Source of the DNA: CAHJXG01 sp964235485
GTDB taxonomy: Bacteria > Pseudomonadota > Alphaproteobacteria > Acetobacterales > Acetobacteraceae
NCBI GenBank assembly: GCA_964235485.1
Contig: CAXSAZ010000004.1
Coordinates: 62,001 to 126,000, forward strand
Length of the DNA stretch: 64,000 bases
Direction: 5' to 3'
The notes under the pieces were generated by a model that was given only the letters and a program-made list of their open reading frames with translations, was not told the DNA's origin and did no database searches. A program made the translations under genes and the position numbers. This document shows, one piece after another, positions 43,803 through 52,135 of this stretch (position 1 is the stretch's first letter; each line of letters opens with the position of its first letter).

Positions 43803-44936
43803 ATGATCCTCCGCTGTCCCGCCGAGGCCGCCGCGGACGCGCCGCTCGTCGCCGTGGTGCTGCCGCCGAACGAGGGGTTCAGCCCTGAATCGGTGGGGGC
43901 CATCGGCCTCCTGGCGCAGCGGCTCGGCGCCGAGAGGGCGGCGTTCCGCACCGTGGTGATCGGCGCGGCGCTCCGGCACGCGCCCTTTGCCGCCCCCTGC
44001 TTCGAGGCCGCCCACCCCCCGGCATGGCTGCCCGCCAGCCGTACCACGCGCTACGTTTGGGGCGTGTCGCGTCGCCTCCGGCAACTGCGCCCGAGCCTGA
44101 TCGAAGTCCACAACCGGCCGGCCGTCGCCTTGGCCCTTGCCCGGCGCTTTCACGGCATTCCCACCGTTTTGGTCCTGCACAATGACCCGCAAGCGATGCG
44201 CGGCATGGCCAGCGCCGCCGGGCGCCGCCGGCTGCGCCGCCTTGCGCGAGTGGTTGCGGTGTCCCCGTATGTCAGCGGGCGCTTGACGGACGGCGTGGCG
44301 GATTGGCGCCCGCCGCCGGTGGTCCAGCCGAACTGCATCGACCTTGCGGCGCTGCCGCCGCCCGTGCCGCCCAGCCAACGCGACCGCGTGGTCCTGTTTG
44401 CCGGGCGGCTGGTGCCCGAGAAGGGCGCAGACCGCTTCGTCGCGGCCTGCGCCCGCGCGCTGCCGGGCTTGCCGGGCTGGCGGGCGGAGGTCATCGGCGC
44501 GCGCCGCTTGCGTCCGGACGGCGCCGGCGACGCTTATTCCAGCGGCTTGGCGCGTGCCGCCGCGGCGGCCGGGGTAGTGATGGCCGGGCACCGGACGCAC
44601 GGGGCGGTGCTGGCCGCCATGGCGCGGGCCGCGCTGGTCGTGGTGCCCAGCCGCTGGCCCGAGCCGTTCGGCCTCACGGCCCTGGAGGCCATGGCGAGCG
44701 GCGCGGCGCTGATCTGCTCGCCGCGCGGCAACCTGCCCGACCTGGTGCGCGATGCCGCCGTGCTGGTCGATCCCGACGACGCGGGCGCACTGGCGGAGGC
44801 GATGGCGGCCCTGGCGCGCGACGAGCCGCGGCGGGCGGCGCTGGGCGCCGCGGGGCTGGCGCGGGCGCGGGCGTTCGACATCGGCGCGGGGGCTGCGGCG
44901 CTCGACCGGCTGCGCCGCGAAATCCTGCGCGCCTGA
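43803..44936 (+). CDS. GT4 family glycosyltransferase
   Basis: 377 residues with the GT-B fold. The C-terminal nucleotide-sugar site is VVVPSRWPEPFGLTALEAMASGAALICSPRGNLPD (the E-x7-E motif), with the hinge VLFAGRLVPEKGADRFV. It is probably an envelope polysaccharide or LPS transferase. It starts five bases after the DUF2721 gene and is convergent to the GT9 gene. Confidence 0.9.
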   Translation: MILRCPAEAAADAPLVAVVLPPNEGFSPESVGAIGLLAQRLGAERAAFRTVVIGAALRHAPFAAPCFEAAHPPAWLPASRTTRYVWGVSRRLRQLRPSLIEVHNRPAVALALARRFHGIPTVLVLHNDPQAMRGMASAAGRRRLRRLARVVAVSPYVSGRLTDGVADWRPPPVVQPNCIDLAALPPPVPPSQRDRVVLFAGRLVPEKGADRFVAACARALPGLPGWRAEVIGARRLRPDGAGDAYSSGLARAAAAAGVVMAGHRTHGAVLAAMARAALVVVPSRWPEPFGLTALEAMASGAALICSPRGNLPDLVRDAAVLVDPDDAGALAEAMAALARDEPRRAALGAAGLARARAFDIGAGAAALDRLRREILRA

Positions 44937-44943
44937 CGCCGTG

Positions 44944-45870
44944 TCATGCCGTGGGCGGCAATGCCTCCTCCGCATCCTCGACCGAGATGTCAGCAATGAC
45001 GTCGCGCTTCAACCAGCGCGCGCCCGGCCCCCACGGCGCGGACACCAGCGGGTCGGTGTGGGACGACATGAGCATCAGCGTCGGCGTTCCCACGGCGGAG
45101 GCGAGGAACGTGGCGCCGGTGTCGTTGCCGACCGCCACCGCCGCCCGCCGGGCCACCGCCGCCAGCTCGAACAGCGTGGTCCGGCCGCCGAGATCGGCCA
45201 CGCCGGGCGTCGCGGCGCGCACCCCGTCGATGGCGTCCCGGTCCACGCCCGTGCCGACCGCGACCGCCGCGAGGCCGCGCCCGGCCAAGCGCCGCGCCAG
45301 GAGGCCGTAACGGTCCGCCGGCCAACGCTTGTGCGGCAGGTGCGGCGAGCAGCCGGGGATCAGCAAGGCGAACCGCTCGGGCAGGCCTAGATGGTCGATG
45401 GGCGCCGTGAGCCAGGACAGGTCTGCCGGTCCGGGCGCCGGGACGCCGGCGACCCGGAGCTGCGCCGCCATCTTCTGCCGGTTGGAGGGGCTATCGGAAA
45501 AATCCGGGTTGGGGTGCGAGCAGCCCGGCGCCGCGCCCACCCATTCCGGCCGCCGCCGCCGCGGGAGCATCTGAAAGTAGCGCGCGGTGCGCGACGAGCA
45601 TTGCAGATCATAAACCCGGTCGAACCCCGCTTCGAGAAAGCCGCGGCGGATCGCCCACCAGGCCGCAAGGTCGTAGGCCGGGGGCCGCCGGTCGAGCCAA
45701 ACCCGGTCGAACCACGGGATCGCCTGCGCGAACACGGCGTAGGGCGGGGTGGTCATCAGCACCAGCTCGGCTGCCGCGTGGTGGCGGCGCAGCGCCTCGA
45801 AGGCGTCCAAAGCCTGGATCAGGTCGCCGAACGCGCCGTGCTTGATCACCAGGATGCGGCCATGCGCCAT
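44944..45870 (-). CDS. GT9 family glycosyltransferase (heptosyltransferase-like)
   Basis: 308 residues with ILVIKHGAFGDLIQALDAFEALRRHH at the N-terminus and, in the second domain, LLIPGCSPHLPHKRWPADRYG and VGNDTGATFLASAVGTPTLMLMSSH, as in ADP-heptose:LPS heptosyltransferases. It probably builds the LPS core. The neighbouring GT4 on the other strand supports an envelope role. The acceptor sugar cannot be told from the sequence. Confidence 0.9.
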   Translation of the reverse strand: MAHGRILVIKHGAFGDLIQALDAFEALRRHHAAAELVLMTTPPYAVFAQAIPWFDRVWLDRRPPAYDLAAWWAIRRGFLEAGFDRVYDLQCSSRTARYFQMLPRRRRPEWVGAAPGCSHPNPDFSDSPSNRQKMAAQLRVAGVPAPGPADLSWLTAPIDHLGLPERFALLIPGCSPHLPHKRWPADRYGLLARRLAGRGLAAVAVGTGVDRDAIDGVRAATPGVADLGGRTTLFELAAVARRAAVAVGNDTGATFLASAVGTPTLMLMSSHTDPLVSAPWGPGARWLKRDVIADISVEDAEEALPPTA

Positions 45871-45946
45871 GGTTCCGTTCGTGCGGGATGGCCCGGCCGC
45901 GGTCAACCGCCCGGCATCACTGCTGGCTGGTCCGGTGTCGCTTCTG

Positions 45947-46395
45947 CTATGCGGCCTGCTGCAGCTTCCTGTGAAGCGCCAGAACCTCGGCGCGGAACTG
46001 CTCTTCATCAAGCGTGAACACGTTGGTTGTTTCGCCGGGTGCTAAATCCGGATCAAAACACTCAGCAGGGTCGAAGATCGCCGCCAGGACCTGGCCAACC
46101 TCGCCGACCCATGGTTCGCCCCTGTCCCGCATGTCCCGCCAGACCGCAAGATAGCGCGCCTGAAATGTCGCGGCGTCGAGGCGGCCGGCGGCGAAATCTT
46201 CCANNNNNNNNNNNNNNNNNNNNNNNNNNNNNNNNNNNNNNNNNNNNNNNNNNNNNNNNNNNNNNNNNNNNNNNNNNNNNNNNNNNNNNNNNNNNNNNNN
46301 NNNAGATAGCGCGCCTGAAATGTCGCGGCGTCGAGGCGGCCGGCGGCGAAATCTTCCAAAAGCTGCTTTGCCTCGTCCATTCCCTGGCCTCTCAT
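45947..46395 (-). CDS. Small acidic protein interrupted by an assembly gap (immunity-like)
   Basis: Reading leftwards, MDEAKQLLEDFAAGRLDAATFQARY enters the N gap. The same segment then restarts beyond it and continues WRDMRDRGEPWVGEVGQVLAAIFDP to LHRKLQQAA. Merging the duplicated 55 bases and dropping the Ns gives one intact frame of about 97 residues (92 from the second ATG). It resembles colicin/pyocin immunity-like small proteins, a tentative resemblance. No toxin gene is adjacent. Confidence 0.6.
46149..46203. repeat. 55-base contig-end duplicate, left copy
   Basis: Identical to 46304-46358. The two copies abut the N run directly, as expected for an unmerged overlap between assembled contigs. 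Confidence 0.9.
46204..46303. other. Assembly gap of 100 Ns
   Basis: A run of exactly 100 N, the conventional length for a gap of unknown size. The flanking duplication suggests the true gap is zero or negative. Confidence 0.98.
46304..46358. repeat. 55-base contig-end duplicate, right copy
   Basis: Exact repeat of 46149-46203 on the other side of the N gap. Confidence 0.9.
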
Positions 46396-46396
46396 A

Positions 46397-46516
46397 CGGG
46401 CGGCATCGTTGATCGACCCGTGTGCGGCTGCTGATGGGTTTCACCCATCCTACGATATGAATCGCGTAGGATGGGTGACCATCGGCGGTTGACGGTCATC
46501 CAACCAAGTCGTCCGT
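46397..46516 (+). repeat. Palindromic repeat, copy 2
   Basis: 120 bases closely matching copy 3 from CGGGCGGCATC to GTCCGT, with central arms TGATGGGTTTCACCCATCCTAC and a partly decayed right arm (GATGGGTGACCATC). It lies between the immunity-like gene and mntR. Confidence 0.85.
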
Positions 46517-46594
46517 ACCAAAGCGAACGGCGTTGCTTCAGTGAGCGTCCCGCCGGAAGCGAACTCATCGCCCGATATGTGGCCATCGTCCCCA

Positions 46595-47056
46595 TCACTT
46601 GCGGCCTTGCAAGAACCCGGCAAAAGCGGCCAGCGTGCTGTCGGAAACATGGTGCTCGATGCCCTCCGCGTCGGCCTCCGCGTCCTCCAACGGCACGCCG
46701 ACGGCCACGAGCAGCTCCACCACCAGGCGGTGCCGCGCCCGCACCCGGTCGGCCAGCGCATGGCCCGCCGCGGTCAGGAACACGCCGCGGTAGGGCAGGG
46801 CGGTGACCAGCCCTTCGCGCTTGAGCCGGGCAATCGTCTTGACCGCCGTGGCGTGCGCGACGCCCATGCGGCGGGCGACATCCACGGTGCGGGCCTCGCC
46901 TCCAGTCGCCAGCAGGTCGGCGATTAGCTCGGCATAGTCCTCCAGCAAGGTCGCCGAGCGGGCCTGGCGCGCCCGGCCGAAGCGGTCCGCCTGCGCCGGC
47001 TCCCCCGGCATGTCGGGTGGGGTTGACGGGGCCGGCGTCCGTTTCTCTGGCATCAC
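46595..47056 (-). CDS. mntR: Manganese-responsive regulator MntR
   Basis: 153-residue DtxR-family repressor. The winged helix is ARTVDVARRMGVAHATAVKTIARLKREGLV, followed by the dimer and metal-binding domain (GHALADRVRARHRLVVELLVAVGV, EGIEHHVSD), with Glu and His ligands. It is divergent from mntH, 154 bases away, with a palindrome in between, so it most likely represses mntH when Mn(II) is sufficient. Confidence 0.92.
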   Translation of the reverse strand: MMPEKRTPAPSTPPDMPGEPAQADRFGRARQARSATLLEDYAELIADLLATGGEARTVDVARRMGVAHATAVKTIARLKREGLVTALPYRGVFLTAAGHALADRVRARHRLVVELLVAVGVPLEDAEADAEGIEHHVSDSTLAAFAGFLQGRK

Positions 47057-47151
47057 GTCATGTCCTGTTCAGGCCGGCGGCCCGGCCCGCGCCGCGTGCG
47101 CCCTCCATGCCCCGACGCAACGATCCAGTCAAACCACAAAAACCAGCCATA

Positions 47152-47179
47152 TTGCAGAATGTGTAGCATAGGCTATATT
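47152..47179 (+). promoter_or_regulatory. mntH promoter with MntR-like palindrome
   Basis: TTGCAG (47152-47157), 16 bases, then TATATT (47174-47179). The inverted repeat TAGC-ATAG-GCTA (47164-47175) overlaps the spacer and -10, a good place for repression by the divergent MntR. Confidence 0.55.
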
Positions 47180-47209
47180 CCCGCCCAGCCAACAAGCAAG
47201 CGGGATGCG

Positions 47210-48514
47210 ATGAGCAAGGTGCAGGGCTACGCCAACCTGACCGACCAGACCACGGCTGCGATCCGCGAAACCCTGGCGGGGCGCCGCCGCGGACTGCGCG
47301 CGGTGCTGCCCTTCGCCGGGCCGGCCTTCATCTGCTCGGTCGCCTACATGGACCCCGGCAACTTCGCGACCAACATCGAGGCCGGCGCCAAGTACAACTA
47401 CGCCCTGCTCTGGGTCGTGCTGCTCGCCAACATCGTGGCGATGCTGTTCCAGGGCTTGTCGGCCAGGCTGGGCATCGTCACCAACCGCAACCTCGCCGAG
47501 CTGTGCCGCGACCACTTCCCGCGTCCCCTGGTGTGGGCGATGTGGGTGGCGAGCGAGGTGGTGGCGATGGCGACGGACCTGGCCGAGTTCCTGGGCGGCG
47601 CCATCGGGCTGTCGCTGCTGTTCGGCATCCCGCTGCTGTGGGGCATGGTCGTGACCGCGATCATCACCTACGGCATCCTGATGTTCCAGAGCCGGGGCTA
47701 CCGGCCCATCGAGCTGATCATCGGCGGCCTCGTGGGCGCCATCGGGCTGAGCTACCTGATCGAGCTGTTCATGGTGCCGCCGGACTGGCGCGCCGCGGGC
47801 CTGGGTCTCGTGGTGCCGCAGCTCGCCGACTCCGGCGCGCTGACGCTTGCGGTCGGCATCGTGGGCGCGACGGTGATGCCGCACGCCATCTTCCTGCATT
47901 CCAGCCTGACCCAGGACCGGGCGCCGGCGCGCAACGAGGACGAACGCCGGGCCTTGCTGCGCTACTCGAACATCGAGGTGGTCGTGGCGCTGGCCCTTGC
48001 CGGGCTGGTCAACATGGCGATGGTGATGATGGCCGCGGCCGCGTTCCACGGCGGGCACGAGGAGGTGGCCGAGATCGAGACCGCCTATCACATGCTGGCG
48101 CCCTTGTTCGGCGGCGCCGCGGCGGGCGTGTTCATGGCGTCGCTGATCGCCTCGGGCTTGTCGAGCTCGGTGGTGGGCACGATGGCGGGCCAGATCATCA
48201 TGCAGGGCTTCGTCGGCTTCCGCATCCCGCTGTGGGTGCGGCGCCTGGTCACCATGGCGCCGGCTTTTGCGGTGGTCGCCTGGGGGGTGAACACGACGCA
48301 GGCGCTGATCGCCAGCCAGGTCGTGCTGAGCCTCGTGCTGCCGGTGCCCATGATCGCCCTGGTGGTGCTGGTGCGCCGGGCGGACGTGATGAGCGTTTAT
48401 CGCACGGGCCGCGCCACCTGGATCGTGGCGGTCATCGCAACGGCGCTCGTGCTTGCGCTCAACATCCTGCTGCTGCTGCAAACCTTCGGGGTGCCGATCC
48501 CGGGCCTTGCTTGA
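47210..48514 (+). CDS. mntH: Manganese/iron NRAMP transporter MntH
   Basis: 434-residue inner-membrane proton-coupled divalent metal importer with about eleven helices. The DPGNFATNIEAG motif in helix 1 and VGATVMPHAIFLH (MPH) in helix 6 form the metal site. The ATG at 47210 (MSKVQGYANL) follows the promoter; upstream in-frame codons are not needed. It is regulated by the adjacent mntR. Confidence 0.96.
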   Translation: MSKVQGYANLTDQTTAAIRETLAGRRRGLRAVLPFAGPAFICSVAYMDPGNFATNIEAGAKYNYALLWVVLLANIVAMLFQGLSARLGIVTNRNLAELCRDHFPRPLVWAMWVASEVVAMATDLAEFLGGAIGLSLLFGIPLLWGMVVTAIITYGILMFQSRGYRPIELIIGGLVGAIGLSYLIELFMVPPDWRAAGLGLVVPQLADSGALTLAVGIVGATVMPHAIFLHSSLTQDRAPARNEDERRALLRYSNIEVVVALALAGLVNMAMVMMAAAAFHGGHEEVAEIETAYHMLAPLFGGAAAGVFMASLIASGLSSSVVGTMAGQIIMQGFVGFRIPLWVRRLVTMAPAFAVVAWGVNTTQALIASQVVLSLVLPVPMIALVVLVRRADVMSVYRTGRATWIVAVIATALVLALNILLLLQTFGVPIPGLA

Positions 48515-48539
48515 ACGCCGGCGCGCGGGCCGGCGGCTG

Positions 48540-49211
48540 ATGGCCTCGTTTTTGGCGGCCCGGGTGCTGGCCGGGCATCGGCGCACGTTCATCGCCTTGG
48601 CGGTCGGCCTGGCCGTTTCGGCGGCGGCCGGCGTCGCCGCCCCGGGCTGGCCCGGCCTGACGCGGGCCATCATCGGCTGGGATGCCGGCGCCCTCGCCTT
48701 CATCGCGCTCGCCCTGCACCTGTTCGCCACCCGTCCGCCCGCGCAGATGGCCGCCGAGGCGGAGGCGCAGGAGGAGGGCGAGTGGACCATCTTTTGGGTC
48801 ACGCTGCTGGGCACCGTGTTCAGCTTCGCGGCGCTTTCGGGCGAGTTCGCCAACCTGAAAAGCGCGCCGGACGCCGAGCGCAGCCTGCGCGTCGCGCTGG
48901 TGGCCGCGACCTTGATCCTGTCCTGGCTGCTGACGCATTTCGTGTTCGCGCTCCGCTACGCGCACCAGTGGTACGACCTCGACGAGCGCGGCCAAGCCAA
49001 GGCCGGGCTGGATTTCCCCTCGGACGATCAGCCCGACTACACCGACTTCCTTTACTTCTCCGTCGTGATCGGCATGACGTTCCAGGTGTCCGACGTGCAG
49101 ATCACGGCCCGCCGCCTGCGCCGCCTCGCCTTGCTGCACGGGCTGCTCAGCTTTATGTTCAACACCGTGATCGTGGCGCTCACCGTGAACATTGCGGCCG
49201 GGATGCTGTAG
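48540..49211 (+). CDS. DUF1345 membrane protein
   Basis: 223 residues with about five membrane helices and the conserved C-terminal stretch PDYTDFLYFSVVIGMTFQVSDVQIT typical of DUF1345. Function unknown. It starts 25 bases after mntH and may be co-transcribed with it. Confidence 0.85.
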   Translation: MASFLAARVLAGHRRTFIALAVGLAVSAAAGVAAPGWPGLTRAIIGWDAGALAFIALALHLFATRPPAQMAAEAEAQEEGEWTIFWVTLLGTVFSFAALSGEFANLKSAPDAERSLRVALVAATLILSWLLTHFVFALRYAHQWYDLDERGQAKAGLDFPSDDQPDYTDFLYFSVVIGMTFQVSDVQITARRLRRLALLHGLLSFMFNTVIVALTVNIAAGML

Positions 49212-49214
49212 GGC

Positions 49215-49619
49215 TTACCGGGTGGACCCTTCCAGCCGGCCGGACCCGTCGTAGCGGGTGATCCCGCCGGGGTCCCGCCGTTCGCTGCCGACCTGCCGCC
49301 CGGTGCGGTCATACGTCCGGCTGCCGAGGCCGTCGCGCCGCTCGGTGCCGGCCGGCGTGCCGGTCCGGTCATAGAAGCGCGTCACGTCCCCGTCCTGCCG
49401 GGCGGAGCCGGCTGGGGCGCCTGTCTCGTCGAAGAACCGGGTCTCGTTGCCCCGCTGACGCGCGCTGCCGGTGGGACGTCCCGTGCGGTCAAAGAACCGG
49501 GTGTCCCCGTTGGGCGCGATACGCTGGCTGCCCGTCAGCGCGCCGGTCCGGTCATAGGTGCGCACGTCCTGCGCCCACGCGGCGCCGGGCAGCAGCAGCA
49601 GCAAAACAAGCCAGCGCAT
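49215..49619 (-). CDS. Secreted tandem-repeat protein
   Basis: 134 residues: a signal peptide (LVLLLLLPGAAWAQ), then about six imperfect 18-20-residue repeats of the type RFFDRTGRPTGSARQ, similar to the repeat units of YD/RHS-like or wall-associated repeat proteins. The repeats are imperfect at DNA level. Its role is unknown, perhaps a surface or periplasmic binding module. Confidence 0.75.
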   Translation of the reverse strand: MRWLVLLLLLPGAAWAQDVRTYDRTGALTGSQRIAPNGDTRFFDRTGRPTGSARQRGNETRFFDETGAPAGSARQDGDVTRFYDRTGTPAGTERRDGLGSRTYDRTGRQVGSERRDPGGITRYDGSGRLEGSTR

Positions 49620-49912
49620 CCACGCCTCCCCGAACCGTCGCGCCGCTTCCGACGCGACGGCGCAGATAGGTTATCAATGCCGTATATTGATGACCGCCGG
49701 GTTAACGTCCCACGGCCTCGCCGGAGGCGGGGTTCCAGTGGCAGGCGAACCGAAATTACATTTCGCCAATAACCTCGCGGCTGGGGTTTGCTGGTCAGAG
49801 AAAAGTACATGGCTTGATGCACGGCAAAGGCGGGCGGAAGCCAAGTCGGAGGAGGCACCCTGGCGGCTCGCATCAAAGGAGGGTTTTGCCGAGCGCGAAA
49901 CTGAGGTCGCCG

Positions 49913-50323
49913 TCACACCATTCGGCGGGCGAACACCTCCTTGGCGGCAAACAAGCCATTCAGTGCTGCCGGGAACCCGGCATAGACGGCCATCTGCATG
50001 ATGGTTTCCACGATCTCCTGGCGGCTTAGGCCAACGTTCAATCCGGCCTCGATGTGGACCTTCAACTGTGGTGCGGCATTGCCCATGGCCGTCAGGGCAG
50101 CAATCGTCGCGATCTCCCGGCTGCGAAGGTCGAGTTCTCCACGCGAGTAGATGTCACCGAACGGGAATTCGATGATGTAGCGGGCAAAGTCAGGGGCGAT
50201 GTCGGCCAGGGAGTCGATCACGCTCTGGCCGGCGTGGCCGTCGATCTCAGCGAGCGCCCGCAGCCCTCTCTCGTACCGGCCGTCGGCGCTTTGCTGTGCC
50301 GGTGTCGTGTCCGTCTGCGTCAT
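49913..50323 (-). CDS. Carboxymuconolactone decarboxylase-family protein
   Basis: 136 residues of the AhpD/CMD helical fold (REIATIAALTAMGNAAPQLKVHIEAGLNVGLSRQEIVETIMQMAVYAGFPAALNG). There is no CxxC, so it is not a peroxidase of the AhpD type and could be a decarboxylase-like or unknown enzyme. The ATG (GGAAG upstream) lies inside the 3' end of the merR-type gene, so both share the MerR promoter. Confidence 0.87.
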   Translation of the reverse strand: MTQTDTTPAQQSADGRYERGLRALAEIDGHAGQSVIDSLADIAPDFARYIIEFPFGDIYSRGELDLRSREIATIAALTAMGNAAPQLKVHIEAGLNVGLSRQEIVETIMQMAVYAGFPAALNGLFAAKEVFARRMV

Positions 50324-50687
50324 GGCTTTCTTCCATCCTGCTAGGGCCGGCATAGCCGGCGATCTTGGCGTCAAGAACGGACAGGCAGGCATGTAGCTCG
50401 GCAACATGGGCGCGCATCTCGGCCCGGTGCTGGGCAAGAAGCTCACGCCGTGCACCCTCGGTGGCCGAACCCTCTGCGCGCAGGGCCGCGTAACGCACCA
50501 TGTCGCGGATCGGCATTCCGGTCGTCTTCAGGCGGCCGAGAAACTCGATCCATGGCAGGATGGAGGCGTCGTACTCCCGCTGGCTCGACTGCCCTCGCGG
50601 CGCATGTGGGAGCAGCCCAATCCGTTCATAGTACCGGATCGTGTGGGCGCTCAGGCCGGTGCGCTTGGCGAGGTCGCCGATCTTCAT
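50247..50687 (-). CDS. MerR-family regulator of the CMD gene
   Basis: 146 residues. MKIGDLAKRTGLSAHTIRYYERIGLLPHAPRGQSSQREYD is the winged helix, followed by a coiled coil and a tail without metal-binding cysteine clusters (one Cys at ELHACLSVL). It probably senses an organic compound or redox signal. The C-terminus overlaps the downstream CMD gene by 77 bases. Its own promoter at 50718-50748 carries a perfect operator, implying autoregulation. Confidence 0.9.
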   Translation of the reverse strand: MKIGDLAKRTGLSAHTIRYYERIGLLPHAPRGQSSQREYDASILPWIEFLGRLKTTGMPIRDMVRYAALRAEGSATEGARRELLAQHRAEMRAHVAELHACLSVLDAKIAGYAGPSRMEESHDADGHDTGTAKRRRPVRERAAGAR

Positions 50688-50717
50688 GCTCCACCGTGTC
50701 CCGTCATGACGCTGCAG

Positions 50718-50748
50718 GTTCTACGGGTTAGAGCGCGCTCTAAGTCAA
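50718..50748 (-). promoter_or_regulatory. MerR-type promoter and operator
   Basis: Read leftwards: TTGACT, a 19-base spacer, TAGAAC. The palindrome TTAGAGCGCGCTCTAA (50728-50743) occupies the spacer and touches the -35. The long spacer and centred dyad are the classic MerR arrangement. It lies 31 bases before the merR-type start. Confidence 0.8.
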
Positions 50749-50836
50749 GCAGTTGTTTCCAGGATGGGCGACACCGGCCGGCTGATCGCAGCCGTCTCGT
50801 CCACTGGCCTGAATTGCAATCTTGGTTCCGCTGCCA

Positions 50837-51979
50837 TCAAACGCCGGAGGCTGCCGCCTGCAGGATGGCGGGGATCGCCGACTTCATCTGGAAGTAGCCG
50901 CGCGTCGCCCGGGGCCAGGCCGCGTCGTCCCAGCGCCGGCGCACCCGCAGCGCCCCGGGCGGCAGTGCCGTGGCCGAGGGGCCGACCGGCGCCCAGGCGG
51001 TGACGACCGGAAGGCCCGCGTCCCAGCCCGGCTCCGCCAATCCCGCCGGACAGCCGAAATGCGCCGACGCCCGGGCCAGCGCGTCGGCCATCGCCTCCTC
51101 GTCGGCCTGCCGAACCCGGGACACCGCGCCCTCGGCATGGGCCAGCAGCCCGCCCACCTTCGCCACCCGCGCCCGGCCGAGCGGCAGGCTTTCGGGGTGC
51201 AGGTCGTCCAGGTGCAGCAGCAGCGCCGCGTCGCCCTCGGGCGCGGCGTCGCCCGGCGGCAGCGGGCGGGCCGGGGGCGAGGCCGGCTCCTCCAGGGCAG
51301 TCGGCTCCTCGTTCAAGCCGGCCGGGTCGTGGCGGCCATTGGTGTAGCGCCGGATGTTCTCCGCCCGCGCGGCGTAGGGCTTGCCGCGCGTGTGCAGCCC
51401 GGCGACCCAGCGCCAGGACAGCGTGTTGCTCGCCGGGTCGCCGTCCAGCAGGTGGCGCATGAAATGGTCCGCGCCCAGCGCCCAGGGCAGCCGCAACGTG
51501 AAGATCCAGATGGACGCGAACCACATCCGGGCGTGGTTGTGCAGCCAATGGGTTTCCGTCAGCTCCCGCGCCCAATCGTCGAAGCCGTCGATGCCGGTGC
51601 GGCCCTCCACCGCCCGTTGAAAGGCGAAGCGCAGCCCGGCGTTGGCGTCCAGCTCCGCGCGGCCCTCGGCGGCCAGGCGCTGGGTGTCGGACCACAGCTC
51701 CGGCCGGGTTTCCAAGTGGCCCTTGAAGTAGCTGCGCCAGAACACCTCCTGCACGAACTGCTCGGCGCCCGGCCCGTGCGCCGCAAGCGCCACATCCGCC
51801 GCCTCCTGCTCCAAGATCAGGCGACGGCGCAGGTAGGGCGACAGGGCGGCGGTCGCGGCCTCCGTGTCCGGCCCGTGGTCGGTGTTGCGCCCGGCGGCGT
51901 AGGCGCGGCCCATGGCAGGGGTGAAGGCGGCGAGGCGGGCCAGCCCGGCGGCGCGGGTCATGGGAAAGCTGCGGTCCAT
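50837..51979 (-). CDS. Photolyase/cryptochrome-like FAD-binding protein
   Basis: About 380 residues. The N-terminal two thirds match the FAD domain of photolyases (FPMTRAAGLARLAAF, FWRSYFKGHLE, THWLHNHARMWFASIWIF, GLHTRGKPYAARAENIRRYTNGRHD). The usual N-terminal antenna-type domain is absent. About 150 C-terminal residues form an alpha/beta-looking extension (LLLHLDDLHPESLP to RRWDDAAWPRATRGYF). The ATG at 51979 precedes the conserved FPxTRAAG start. It is probably a DNA-repair or light-sensing flavoprotein, near folE and a PTPS-like gene. Confidence 0.8.
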   Translation of the reverse strand: MDRSFPMTRAAGLARLAAFTPAMGRAYAAGRNTDHGPDTEAATAALSPYLRRRLILEQEAADVALAAHGPGAEQFVQEVFWRSYFKGHLETRPELWSDTQRLAAEGRAELDANAGLRFAFQRAVEGRTGIDGFDDWARELTETHWLHNHARMWFASIWIFTLRLPWALGADHFMRHLLDGDPASNTLSWRWVAGLHTRGKPYAARAENIRRYTNGRHDPAGLNEEPTALEEPASPPARPLPPGDAAPEGDAALLLHLDDLHPESLPLGRARVAKVGGLLAHAEGAVSRVRQADEEAMADALARASAHFGCPAGLAEPGWDAGLPVVTAWAPVGPSATALPPGALRVRRRWDDAAWPRATRGYFQMKSAIPAILQAAASGV

Positions 51980-52135
51980 GGCAACCCATGTGGGGCGTTG
52001 CCGCGCCGCCGCCACGGTGGCCCGAACCGACAATCATCATGACCTTTCCTAGCGCCCGACCGTTCACGAATAATTGAAAAACCGAAACGTATTGTTTATA
52101 CGATCCGCAGCAGACAGGGAGCCGGCCGCGGCCGC

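Noticed and set aside
46149..46358. Direct repeat considered as a target-site duplication of a mobile element hidden in the gap
   Set aside because: 55 bases is far too long for a target duplication, the copies touch the N run exactly, and merging them restores one gene.
49215..49619. Periodic DNA considered as a CRISPR array
   Set aside because: The periodicity is codon-level within a signal-peptide-bearing protein; units are imperfect and there are no unique spacers.
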